Assembly (NCBI GenBank): GCA_016195915.1 | Contig: JACPYS010000065.1 | Coordinates: 1 to 60,379, forward strand | DNA length: 60,379 nucleotides | DNA from: Betaproteobacteria bacterium | Lineage (GTDB): Bacteria > Pseudomonadota > Gammaproteobacteria > Burkholderiales > SG8-39 | Direction: 5' to 3' | In this document: positions 39,858-50,077 of the stretch, piece after piece | Layout: the number at the start of each line of letters is the position of its first letter | How positions within the stretch are numbered: the first letter of the stretch is position 1 | Position numbers and translations under genes: made by a program | Notes under the pieces: generated by a model | The model's input: only the letters and a program-made list of their open reading frames with translations | Told to the model about the DNA's origin: nothing | Databases searched by the model: none

Positions 39858-40817
39858 TCAGGGCTGAAGCACGCTTTGCCGGAATTCGCGCGGCGACTGG
39901 CCGAACCGCTCTCGAAATGAGCGACTGAAGTGAGCCGGATCGTTGAAGCCCCAGCTGTATGCGATGTCGCTGACGCTGCGGTGCTGCAGTGATCGCAACG
40001 CAAGTTCCGCACGGCAGCGCTTCAGCCGCTCGGTCCAGATCCACCGCATGAGCGTCATCGGCTCCTCGGCAAAGATGTGATGCAGGTTGCGCGCCGAGAG
40101 ACCGATCGCGCGGGCAATCATCTCGGGCGCAAGCTCCGGATTACTGAGTTCCGAGCGAACGAATCTGCGAACGCGCTCGCGATGATAAACCGCCAGCCGG
40201 CTAGGACACTCCTGACCGACCGCTGGCAAGGATCCAAGCGCCGCAGCGACCAGATGAGGGATGGCATCCGCGATGCGGTCGGACGTCGTGACGTCGAGAT
40301 TCGAACTCTGCTGAAACAGCTCGATCAGCATACTGCGAAGCAGGGCGCCCGGGCCCGTTTCGCAGTCGATGCGAACGGATGTCAAGCCGTCCGCCTGAGG
40401 AAACACGTCTCTCATCCGATTCGACGCCATGCAGACCGAGTCGGTTCGAATCGCGTTGGTCTCCATCCGAAATTGCTGCGCGGTGTCCAGGAGATAGATA
40501 TCGCCTGGTCCAATGCAGGCCTCCCTGCCGGCCTGTCCTACGACTGCATTGCCGGACTTCTGCAACGACAACATGAAATCACCGCCGGTACGCTGTGTGC
40601 GTGCGCCGGGGCGATGAAAGGTGATATGTGGCGACAGATCCACCGCCGCACACTTGAGATCGTTTCCGACGAACGCCGACATGCGCGCGCTGAATTGTTC
40701 GGCGCCGAGCGGCTTGGTGCAAAACTCGACGCCGAACAACTGGTCGAGATTGGCAAGCCACGCATCCAGGCGACCCCGGACCGGCAACTCGTCAGCACAG
40801 AACACCTGCATGTTCAT
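39858..40817 (-). CDS. AraC-family transcriptional regulator
   Basis: A 319-residue regulator. About residues 1-180 form the AraC-binding-like sensor domain (CADELPVRGRLDAWLANLDQ). Residues 215-319 carry two helix-turn-helix motifs: LAPEMIARAIGLSARNLHHI and VSDIAYSWGFNDPAHFSRSF, ending GQSPREFRQSVLQP. I favour ATG 40817; a GTG at 40847 would add 10 residues. Divergent from the FAD/Fe-S operon at 40940, which it probably controls. Its 3' end is duplicated at 36430. Confidence 0.9.
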   Translation of the reverse strand: MNMQVFCADELPVRGRLDAWLANLDQLFGVEFCTKPLGAEQFSARMSAFVGNDLKCAAVDLSPHITFHRPGARTQRTGGDFMLSLQKSGNAVVGQAGREACIGPGDIYLLDTAQQFRMETNAIRTDSVCMASNRMRDVFPQADGLTSVRIDCETGPGALLRSMLIELFQQSSNLDVTTSDRIADAIPHLVAAALGSLPAVGQECPSRLAVYHRERVRRFVRSELSNPELAPEMIARAIGLSARNLHHIFAEEPMTLMRWIWTERLKRCRAELALRSLQHRSVSDIAYSWGFNDPAHFSRSFRERFGQSPREFRQSVLQP

Positions 40818-40853
40818 CGGCGCATTCCCAGTCAAGAGCTGTAGCACCCCGAA

Positions 40854-40915
40854 GCAAGTGCTTGCGATGCTGGGCCGCTAGAGTCTGCCCGATGATATTA
40901 CTTGCAAACATGCAA
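40854..40915. promoter_or_regulatory. Divergent promoter region with two palindromes
   Basis: GCAAGTGCTTGC (40854-40865) is a perfect 12-base palindrome. TTGCA-AACA-TGCAA (40902-40915) is an inverted repeat sharing the TTGCA half. Both lie between the AraC gene and the oxidoreductase operon start at 40940. TTGCA also occurs twice upstream of the other island operon (about 36640-36665). These are candidate binding sites for the AraC protein. Confidence 0.4.
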
Positions 40916-40939
40916 CATTGAAACAACGGGGAGTCGACC

Positions 40940-42394
40940 ATGCCCGATTCGCTGGCCGGGATGCCGAGCGGTTTGTACGCAATCAAGGAGCCTGCCGCGC
41001 TGCAGCAATATCTGCGCGACGAGGACGGAGAAACGGCTGCCGAACCGCTTGCGATCGTCCGGCCATCAAACGTATCGCAATTGAGGGATCTGGTCCGGTG
41101 GGCAAACGATACCGGCCGTTCGCTGGTTCCGGTGAGCTCTGGCGGCGGCCCGCGGCGACACGCCGATACTTTGCCATCGCGGCCGGCGATCATCGTCGAT
41201 CTGAGCAGCATGAACCGCGTGATACACGCGGATGGCCGTGATGCGATTGCAGTGATCGAGCCGGGCGTGACATTTCCAGAATTCGATGCGATGCTGAAAA
41301 AGCATGGCCTGCGATCTTTCAAGCCATTGCTGCCGCGCCGGAACAAATCAGCACTTACGAGCTATCTCGAACGTGAACCGATCACGAGCCCGCACGATCA
41401 CTGGGACTCCGAGGATCCGTTAGGCGGAGTCGAGGTGGTGTTCGGCAGTGGGGAGACCTATCGGACCGGCACCGCAGGCATCAAGGGCAGCCTTGAACAG
41501 CAACTCAGCCGAGGCATGCGCCAAATGATGGCGGTCGGCCCGGGAGTCACCGACTTTCTGCGCGTGCTCCAGGGTTCCCAGGGAACGCTTGGGATCGTGG
41601 CTTGGGCGTCGGCGTACTGCGAACGGATTCCGGCGCTTGAAAAAGCCTTCTTCGTCGGAGCCGACAGCCTCGAGCCGCTCACAGAGCTGTCGTACAAGAT
41701 CACTCGGCGCCGCCCCGGCGGCCAACTGTTCATCGTCAACAACGTCCAACTCGCGATGATGTGCGGTGGCGAGCGGAAAGCAATCAATGAGCTGGCGCCC
41801 AAATTTCCCCGTTGGGCGCTGTATGCGAACCTCACCACACCGGACTTCCTGCCGGAAGAACGGATGGCGTTCCAGCAGGCCGATTTCCAGTCGGACGCAG
41901 CGGGATTGAGTCTATCGGTAGTTGAACAAGTCGGGGGGTATCGCGCGAACGATTTACGCGCGGCGCAGATCGAGCTGCCTTCCGTCTTCTACAAGGACCG
42001 ACCGCTCGGGGCCCACCGCGAAGTCTTTTTCCTGAGTCAACTTACGCACGCGCCCAAGTTCCAGGCTGCGTTGACTTCGTTGCTTGCCTCCATGAGGTCG
42101 CCAGCGCCGCCCGTTGCGATCTACCTTCAGCCTCGCGTCCATGGCACCAGCTGCCATTTCGAGTTCACGTTCCCGTTCGATCCGGCTAATGCTGCCGCAG
42201 CCAAGGCGGCAACGACCCTCGCAGACATCGCCGCCCGCAAGTTTGCCGATGCCGGTGGCTTCTTCAGCCGGCCCTATGGCGCATGGTCCGAAATCGCGTT
42301 CGGAAAGGATCGTGCAATACAACCGTTTCTGAAGGCCGTCAAGGAAATGTTTGACCCAAATGGCGTACTGAATCCGGGAAAGCTTTGCTTTTGA
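40940..42394 (+). CDS. FAD-binding oxidoreductase (PCMH-type domain)
   Basis: A 484-residue flavoprotein of the GlcD / vanillyl-alcohol-oxidase superfamily. The FAD-binding domain covers residues about 30-225: AIVRPSNVSQLRDLVRWAND, LVPVSSGGGPRR as the pyrophosphate loop, and LQGSQGTLGIVAWASAYCER. The C-terminal cap ends MFDPNGVLNPGKLCF, the usual end of GlcD-like enzymes. It starts the operon with an Fe-S protein and a second flavoprotein, recalling glycolate oxidase GlcDEF. Probable substrate: a 2-hydroxy acid or hydroxylated side chain (inference). Confidence 0.88.
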   Translation: MPDSLAGMPSGLYAIKEPAALQQYLRDEDGETAAEPLAIVRPSNVSQLRDLVRWANDTGRSLVPVSSGGGPRRHADTLPSRPAIIVDLSSMNRVIHADGRDAIAVIEPGVTFPEFDAMLKKHGLRSFKPLLPRRNKSALTSYLEREPITSPHDHWDSEDPLGGVEVVFGSGETYRTGTAGIKGSLEQQLSRGMRQMMAVGPGVTDFLRVLQGSQGTLGIVAWASAYCERIPALEKAFFVGADSLEPLTELSYKITRRRPGGQLFIVNNVQLAMMCGGERKAINELAPKFPRWALYANLTTPDFLPEERMAFQQADFQSDAAGLSLSVVEQVGGYRANDLRAAQIELPSVFYKDRPLGAHREVFFLSQLTHAPKFQAALTSLLASMRSPAPPVAIYLQPRVHGTSCHFEFTFPFDPANAAAAKAATTLADIAARKFADAGGFFSRPYGAWSEIAFGKDRAIQPFLKAVKEMFDPNGVLNPGKLCF

Positions 42395-42407
42395 GGAGAG
42401 ACATCCA

Positions 42408-43688
42408 ATGTCGCTGGAAACGAGAAAACGCTACATAGAGAGATGTCCCCGTTGCTCGCAGTGCAAGTGGCTGCCTGCGCCGAAAAGCCAGCGCTTTGCG
42501 TCCGTCTGCCCGAGCATCCAATACGGCAATTTCCATTCCTACAGCGCCGGCGGCAAGGGCTTCACGGCATACGCCATGCTCGAAAACAGAATCGGCTACT
42601 CTGCAGAGATGCTCCGCAGCGTTTTTGCGTGCACGATGTGCGGAGCGTGCGATACCAGCTGCAAGACCAATTTCGGCGACAACATCGAGCCGCTCGACAC
42701 GCTGTATGAGCTTCGGGCGCGCGTCGTCAGGGACGGAAAGTCGCTGCCGGCTCACGTGGAGCTGATAGACAATCTGCGGCGCGTAGGCAATCCGTTCGGA
42801 AAGCCCTCGCAGGAACGCGCCCGTTGGGCGGAAGGTCTCAATCTAAAGGACATCACCAAGCAGCGGGCGGACGTTTTCCTTCATATCGGATGTACCCCGG
42901 CCTACGACGAGGCCGAATGGCGCAGCCTACAGTTCTGCGCGGAACTCCTGAAGAACGCCAAGGTTGACTTCGGCGTTGCCGGTAATGCCGAGCAAAGCAG
43001 CGGTGGATTGGCCTTCGATCTCGGGTTTCAGGAAGACGCGCGGCGTCTCGCCGAAGCAAGTGCGAAGCTGGTTGTCGCCTCGGGCGCGAAAACGCTCGTC
43101 ACCTGTTGTGCCGAGTCCTACGCAGCATTCAAGAACGGCTTTCCCCGGCTGGGCGTCTCGCTGGGCGGTCTCCGAGTCCTGCACATCACCGAATACCTGG
43201 ACGAACTCATCCGCGACGGTCGACTCAAGCCGAGATCGAGCGCGAACGCATTGGTCACCTATCACGATCCCTGCAAGCTCGGTCGCTTGAGCGAAACCTA
43301 CACGCCGTGGCAAGGCGAGTGGCGTCGTGTGCTCAATGTTATGTACATCGCCGTTCCACCGCGGCCGGTGCTGTACGGCACTGAGGGGAACTACGACGCA
43401 CCGCGCCGGCTCCTGCAAAGCATCGCCGGCGTCGAGGTGGTGGAAATGGAGCGCAGCCGAGAATACTCGTACTGCTGCGGGGCGGGCGGAGGTGCAAAGG
43501 AAGCGTATCCCGATTTCGCGGAAAAGACCGCGGGAGACCGATTGACCGAAGCGGAAGCGACGGGGGCCTCGGTGATGGTGACCGCCTGCGCGACGTGCCA
43601 GCGCCATCTCAGCGCAGTGGCGAACAAGCAGGGCTCCAAGCTCCGCGTGAAGGGGCTGTTGGAAATGCTTTGCGAAGCCGTTGTCTGA
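42408..43688 (+). CDS. GlcF/GlpC-like (Fe-S)-binding oxidoreductase subunit
   Basis: A 426-residue electron-transfer subunit. The N-terminus carries ferredoxin-like motifs CPRCSQC and CTMCGACDTSC. Two CCG domains follow (LVTCCAESYAAF; HDPCKLGR; YSYCCGAGGGAKEA), and the C-terminal VTACATCQRHL supplies more cysteines. This is the GlcF / heterodisulfide-reductase D arrangement that passes electrons from a flavoprotein to quinone. Start 13 bases after the first flavoprotein gene; its end is 16 bases before the next start, so the three form one message. Confidence 0.9.
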   Translation: MSLETRKRYIERCPRCSQCKWLPAPKSQRFASVCPSIQYGNFHSYSAGGKGFTAYAMLENRIGYSAEMLRSVFACTMCGACDTSCKTNFGDNIEPLDTLYELRARVVRDGKSLPAHVELIDNLRRVGNPFGKPSQERARWAEGLNLKDITKQRADVFLHIGCTPAYDEAEWRSLQFCAELLKNAKVDFGVAGNAEQSSGGLAFDLGFQEDARRLAEASAKLVVASGAKTLVTCCAESYAAFKNGFPRLGVSLGGLRVLHITEYLDELIRDGRLKPRSSANALVTYHDPCKLGRLSETYTPWQGEWRRVLNVMYIAVPPRPVLYGTEGNYDAPRRLLQSIAGVEVVEMERSREYSYCCGAGGGAKEAYPDFAEKTAGDRLTEAEATGASVMVTACATCQRHLSAVANKQGSKLRVKGLLEMLCEAVV

Positions 43689-43704
43689 CGCGAGGAGAAC
43701 AAGC

Positions 43705-45408
43705 ATGCCATTGACAGCAGAAGCGTTGAGGGACCTCGAGAGTGCGGTCGGGAAAGGCAACGTCTCCGACGACAGCAGCACCTGCATGAGTTACGCATGG
43801 AATGCAGGTCTCGGCGGCATGCCCAAGCCGAATCGTTTAGCGGTGGTACCGCCGATCGGGGTGGTACTTCCCGCGAATACGGAGCAAGTGCAAGGCGTCG
43901 TCAAGGCATGCCTGAAGCACGGGATCAAGTTCAAGCCTCACAGCACCGGCTACGGCTCGCTCGCGACGGTCGCCTCGCCCAACGCGATTTCGGTGGACCT
44001 GCGGCGCATGAACCGCATCCACGAAATCGACGAACGCAACCAGATGGCGGTGATCGAACCCTATGTAACCGCCGGTCAACTCCAGGCCGAGGCGATGAAG
44101 AGCGGTTTGAATTGCCACATCGTCGGTGCCGGACTGACGCATTCGCCCTTGGCGTCCGCCACCGCGTGTTTTGGCATCGGCATCTCTGGCACGACCACGG
44201 GAAACAACGTGCGCAACTTGCTCGGGCTCGAATGGGTCACCCCGAACGGCGAGATTCTCAACATCGGGAGTTCCGGATCCGGTAGCGGCTGGTTCAGTGG
44301 CGAGGGACCTGGACCAGGGTTCCGAGGCATGATTCGCGGCATCACCGGCACCATGGGCGAACTCGGTATTTTTACAAAGATCGGCTACAAACTCTATCCG
44401 TGGCCGGGGCCGAAGAAGCTAGAAACCATGGGCAAGCATCCGCAGTTGGGAATGAGAATTCCCGAGCACTTCCGGCTCTACCATCTGGCCTGGCAGAGTT
44501 GGGAGGACGTTACAAAGGCATCGTATGAGATCAATCAGTCGGGAGTCGCTTACGTACTCGTGCGAATCCCGCCGAACAGTTACGGTATGGCGCTCAGCGC
44601 AACCAACAACGACTATTACGACCTGCTCAGCCAGGGAAGGTTGCCGGATATCGCCAAAGACGACGACCAGCATCGGATGACCTGGACGATGCTGACTGCA
44701 GCGTCCTCCGCAGCCGAAGCGCGTTACAAGGAAAGAGTCGTCAAAGGAATCCTGGCGAATACGAATGGACGGGAGATTGCGCTGAGCCCCGATCATGAGG
44801 GTCTCGTTGCGTATTTTCTCGTCACTTCTATCTATATTCCCCGCGTTCTCCGTCCTTCGTCGGCGATGTCGACGAGCTTCGGTGTGCTGGAGTCATTCAG
44901 CAAACTCCCGGAAGTCATGAAGGCCGGCGAGGTCTGTCTCGGCGAGGACATCAAGCCGGGCGGCATGTTCATGCAGGGCAGCCGCGAAGAATTCTGGAGC
45001 TGGCCCAGCGAGGGTCGCCACCTCTGGACAGAAAACGCCTTTTCCTACGACGTCAACATTCCCGAGTCCCGAGGCGCCGTGCTTCGCATGGCGTTGGAGC
45101 ACGATGACATGGTGCAGACGAAGGGGAGCCTCGGGGTAGAAGTGTTTGCGCTCGGGCCGCTGGCCGATTTCTTCTCCTCGGCATCCAGCAACGCGACCCT
45201 ATGGATGCGAAAGGTCAAACAGCGTTTCGATGGCCACAATGCCCAGGATGCGCAGTTCTTCATATCGCGCGAAGCACCGTGGATCACGAAGTATTGGCCG
45301 TTCCTGAGGCGCGTACTTTTTTTGCGAATCTTCAGGCCAGTGTTCAAGCGGATGATGACTCATTTCGCTATCGTAGGTTTACAGGCGCTCATGGGAAAGC
45401 GGAAATAG
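43705..45408 (+). CDS. FAD-linked oxidase, larger GlcD/AGPS-like subunit
   Basis: A 567-residue flavoprotein. The PCMH FAD domain covers residues about 45-255 (VVLPANTEQVQGVVKACLKH, FKPHSTGYGSLATVA, TACFGIGISGTTTGNNVRNL, GMIRGITGTMGELGIFTKIG). A long cap domain follows, and the hydrophobic-basic C-terminus (PFLRRVLFLRIFRPVFKRMM) suggests membrane association. ATG 43705 has GAGGAG 8 bases upstream and is preferred over an earlier in-frame start inside the Fe-S gene. Partner of the two preceding genes. Confidence 0.88.
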   Translation: MPLTAEALRDLESAVGKGNVSDDSSTCMSYAWNAGLGGMPKPNRLAVVPPIGVVLPANTEQVQGVVKACLKHGIKFKPHSTGYGSLATVASPNAISVDLRRMNRIHEIDERNQMAVIEPYVTAGQLQAEAMKSGLNCHIVGAGLTHSPLASATACFGIGISGTTTGNNVRNLLGLEWVTPNGEILNIGSSGSGSGWFSGEGPGPGFRGMIRGITGTMGELGIFTKIGYKLYPWPGPKKLETMGKHPQLGMRIPEHFRLYHLAWQSWEDVTKASYEINQSGVAYVLVRIPPNSYGMALSATNNDYYDLLSQGRLPDIAKDDDQHRMTWTMLTAASSAAEARYKERVVKGILANTNGREIALSPDHEGLVAYFLVTSIYIPRVLRPSSAMSTSFGVLESFSKLPEVMKAGEVCLGEDIKPGGMFMQGSREEFWSWPSEGRHLWTENAFSYDVNIPESRGAVLRMALEHDDMVQTKGSLGVEVFALGPLADFFSSASSNATLWMRKVKQRFDGHNAQDAQFFISREAPWITKYWPFLRRVLFLRIFRPVFKRMMTHFAIVGLQALMGKRK

Positions 45409-45411
45409 CAC

Positions 45412-46938
45412 ATGCTCAATACTCTCGGTGAAGTCCTTCCTCGCGCGGCAGCCCTGTTCGGTGACAAGACGGCACTTATATTCGAAGGCAGAGCGTACTC
45501 GTTCAATGCGCTCGACTCACTTACCAACCGATTTGCCAACGGCTTGCAGGCACTCGGCGTAGAACCCGGTAACCGGGTAAGCATTTATTCGGGCAACGCG
45601 CTCGAGTGGATCGCGTCATACCATGCCGCACTGAAGTGCGGAGCCGTGGTCAATCCGATCAATGTGATGCTCACGCCCGACGAAGTACGGTTCGTGACGA
45701 ACGATTGCGGCGCTCGCATTATCGTCGCGCCGCTCGACAAAGCAGATGCGCTGCTCTCGATCAAGCGCGACACCCCGCTCGAACACGTGGTGGTCTTCGG
45801 CGGAAGCATTGCCGGATCCCAGAGCTTCGATGATTTGGTGGCGCGGGGGCAGGAGCGTTTTCAGCCGATCAAGCGCTTGCCGGCCGATCTGTCCACCATT
45901 GGGTACACCTCCGGCACCACCGGCCATCCGAAGGGGGCGATGCTGTCGCACCGGGCGGTCGTCCTCAATTCGGCAATGACCGCGAACCTGCACGCTCGCA
46001 CCGCGGCCGACACGGTGGTCACGGCGCTGCCGTGTGCTCACGTATACGGGAACGTGGTGATGAACGGCGCCTTGTTGACCGGCATGACACTGGTATTGAT
46101 GCCACGCTTTGATCCGGTGGTTGCGCTCGGACTCATTGAGCAGCATCGAGCGACCATGTTCGAAGGCGTACCGACCATGTACATGTACATGCTCAATGAG
46201 CCGGCGATTGAACGACATCATTTGGCTACGCTCACTCGCTGCACTGTCGGTGGTCAGGCCATGCCCGTCGCGAAGATGGAGGAAGCCGAGACGCGGTTTG
46301 GCTGTCCATTGCTGGAACTGTGGGGGATGACGGAAATCGCGGGACTCGGCACAACGCATCCAGTTTACGGATTCAATCGCCATGGCTCGATCGGGGTGCC
46401 GCTGCCCTACGTTGAATGCCGAATTGCTGCGGTGGACGATCCGGGACGCAGCCTTGCGCCGGAGGACGTGGGTGAGCTCATGGTCCGCGGACCGATCGTC
46501 ATGCAAGGCTACTTCGGCAACGACAGGGCGACGACGGAGACCATCGAACCGGACGGTTGGATGCATACAGGCGACCTGGCGCGGCGGGATGCAGAGGGTT
46601 ATTTCTACGTGGTCGATCGCAAGAAAGACATGATCATCACGGGCGGATTCAACATCTATCCCGCCGAGCTGGAGCGAGTGATCGCCGCCCACCCGGCTGT
46701 CGCGATGGTTGCGGTCGGCAGCCAGCCCGATCCGCTAAAGGGCGAGCTTGCGAAGGCTTACGTTGTTCCGAAAACCGGGGCTTCAAAGGACGCCGAGAGT
46801 ATCCTTATGCACTGCCGGGAGCATCTGGCCGCATATAAAGTTCCTCGAATGATTCAGTTCGTTGATGACCTTCCAAAGACCAGCACTGGAAAGGTAATGC
46901 GCAGGGAGTTGAAGAACCTCGATCTACGGCCCGACTAA
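45412..46938 (+). CDS. Acyl-CoA synthetase / AMP-dependent CoA ligase
   Basis: A 508-residue ANL-superfamily enzyme. AMP-binding motif STIGYTSGTTGHPKGAMLSH near residue 165, LLELWGMTEIAGLGTTHP near 305, GWMHTGDLARRDAEGYFYVV near 385, the hinge DRKKDMIITGGFNIYPAELE, and the catalytic Lys in PKTSTGKVMRRELK near the end. It activates a carboxylic acid as the CoA thioester. It starts 3 bases after the flavoprotein gene, so the island operon ends with CoA activation, consistent with degradation of an organic acid. Confidence 0.93.
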   Translation: MLNTLGEVLPRAAALFGDKTALIFEGRAYSFNALDSLTNRFANGLQALGVEPGNRVSIYSGNALEWIASYHAALKCGAVVNPINVMLTPDEVRFVTNDCGARIIVAPLDKADALLSIKRDTPLEHVVVFGGSIAGSQSFDDLVARGQERFQPIKRLPADLSTIGYTSGTTGHPKGAMLSHRAVVLNSAMTANLHARTAADTVVTALPCAHVYGNVVMNGALLTGMTLVLMPRFDPVVALGLIEQHRATMFEGVPTMYMYMLNEPAIERHHLATLTRCTVGGQAMPVAKMEEAETRFGCPLLELWGMTEIAGLGTTHPVYGFNRHGSIGVPLPYVECRIAAVDDPGRSLAPEDVGELMVRGPIVMQGYFGNDRATTETIEPDGWMHTGDLARRDAEGYFYVVDRKKDMIITGGFNIYPAELERVIAAHPAVAMVAVGSQPDPLKGELAKAYVVPKTGASKDAESILMHCREHLAAYKVPRMIQFVDDLPKTSTGKVMRRELKNLDLRPD

Positions 46939-46977
46939 CCGAACGCGATAGAAACCTCGTACGTCGCCGTACCATCG

Positions 46978-48888
<1,911 letters not shown>

Positions 48889-48978
48889 CTGGGCGGCATT
48901 CGCAAAGGGGGCGCATTGTACGGCACGCGCACGCCCGCACTCCCGTCGCATGCCGGGTTGACTGTGCGCGTGCCATTC

Positions 48979-48997
48979 TGTACAGTTAGTTCGTACA
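48979..48997. promoter_or_regulatory. Candidate operator of the Phd/PIN toxin-antitoxin genes
   Basis: TGTAC and GTACA flank a 9-base spacer about 25 bases before the antitoxin ATG at 49022. Phd/YefM antitoxins bind such inverted repeats to repress their own operon. Confidence 0.5.
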
Positions 48998-49021
48998 TAT
49001 TTTCTGATCGCCATTTCCGCC

Positions 49022-49261
49022 ATGTCGAAAGTCAACGTTACCGAGTTGCGCCAGAACCTCCCCGCCTACCTTGCCCGCGTGCAGGCAGGCGAGGCCGTCG
49101 AGGTGACGGTCCATGGGCGCGTGGTCGCCCGGATCGTTCCCGAGGAGGATCGCGCCGGGCACGCGCGTGAATGGCTCAAGTCCTTGCGGGGCAAGGCGCG
49201 CGTGGGCGACGTGATCAGCCCGACGGGCGCGCGCTGGAACGCCGAGCGTGGTCGTTGTTGA
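49022..49261 (+). CDS. Phd/YefM-type antitoxin
   Basis: A 79-residue protein. The N-terminus SKVNVTELRQNLPAYLARVQ and the strand EAVEVTVHGRVVARIVPEE are characteristic of the Phd/YefM DNA-binding fold. The C-terminal part (REWLKSLRGKARVGD) would wrap the toxin. It overlaps the following PIN toxin gene by 14 bases. Confidence 0.9.
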   Translation: MSKVNVTELRQNLPAYLARVQAGEAVEVTVHGRVVARIVPEEDRAGHAREWLKSLRGKARVGDVISPTGARWNAERGRC

Positions 49262-49634
49262 CACCCACGTCCTGATTCACGACGCGCTGGAACCGAAGAA
49301 GATTTCACGGCGCGCACGGGCGGCGCTCGACGGCGGGCACGGCCCGCTGGCAATCAGCGACATCAGTCTCTGGGAGATCGCGATGCTGATCGCAAAGGGG
49401 CGCATCGATCCCGCCGCGGACGGAGCGCGCTTTCTCGAAAAAATCCTCGAAGCGCGGGCAATCAGAGTATTGCCCATCACCCCGCAGATCGCAGTGCTCT
49501 CCCAGTCCGGGGACTTCCCGCACCGCGATCCCGCCGACCGCATCATTGCCGCCACGGCAGTTGTATACCGCGCGCGTTTGGTCACCTCCGACGCCGCGCT
49601 GCGGCGCAGCCGCGGGCTCGAGGTGATCTGGTAA
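49248..49634 (+). CDS. PIN-domain toxin, VapC-like
   Basis: A 128-residue putative ribonuclease with GTG start. PIN residues: Asp in VVVDTHVLIHDAL (near 5), Glu in ISLWEIAMLIAKG (near 43), the pair of Asp residues in HRDPADRIIAATA (near 92-95) and Asp in LVTSDAALRRS (near 111). Typical VapC length. Partner of the Phd-type antitoxin. Confidence 0.9.
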   Translation: MVVVDTHVLIHDALEPKKISRRARAALDGGHGPLAISDISLWEIAMLIAKGRIDPAADGARFLEKILEARAIRVLPITPQIAVLSQSGDFPHRDPADRIIAATAVVYRARLVTSDAALRRSRGLEVIW

Positions 49635-49714
49635 GTGCAGCACGCGGATCGCACGCTTCCGACTCGCCTACCTCGCCTACAATGGCCGCTTTCCGATAAT
49701 ACACCGAGATCCCC

Positions 49715-50071
49715 ATGCCCTCCATCAAGACCCCGAGCGGACTGCTGATCGACGAGCTCGCCATAGGCGACGGCGAACTCGCCGTGGCCGGCCAGAGCGT
49801 CACCATGCACTACACCGGCTGGCTGATGTACGGCGGCGCCGCGGGAAAGAAATTCGATTCGAGCAAAGACCGCAACCACCCGTTTGTATTCGAGCTCGGG
49901 GAAGGCCAGGTCATCAAAGGCTGGGACGAAGGCGTGCAGGGCATGAAGGTGGGCGGCTCGCGCAAGCTCACCATTCCGCCCGAACTCGGCTATGGCGCGC
50001 GCGGCGCGGGCGGCGCGATCCCGCCCAACGCGACGCTGATCTTCGAAGTGGAGCTGCTCGGGGTGGCGTAG
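49715..50071 (+). CDS. FKBP-type peptidyl-prolyl isomerase
   Basis: A 118-residue cytoplasmic FKBP without signal peptide. Conserved residues: [44 protein letters not shown] and the end [20 protein letters not shown]. Catalyses cis-trans isomerisation of prolyl bonds. Followed 6 bases later by the BenE-like transporter gene. Confidence 0.95.
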   Translation: MPSIKTPSGLLIDELAIGDGELAVAGQSVTMHYTGWLMYGGAAGKKFDSSKDRNHPFVFELGEGQVIKGWDEGVQGMKVGGSRKLTIPPELGYGARGAGGAIPPNATLIFEVELLGVA

Positions 50072-50077
50072 GCCCCG

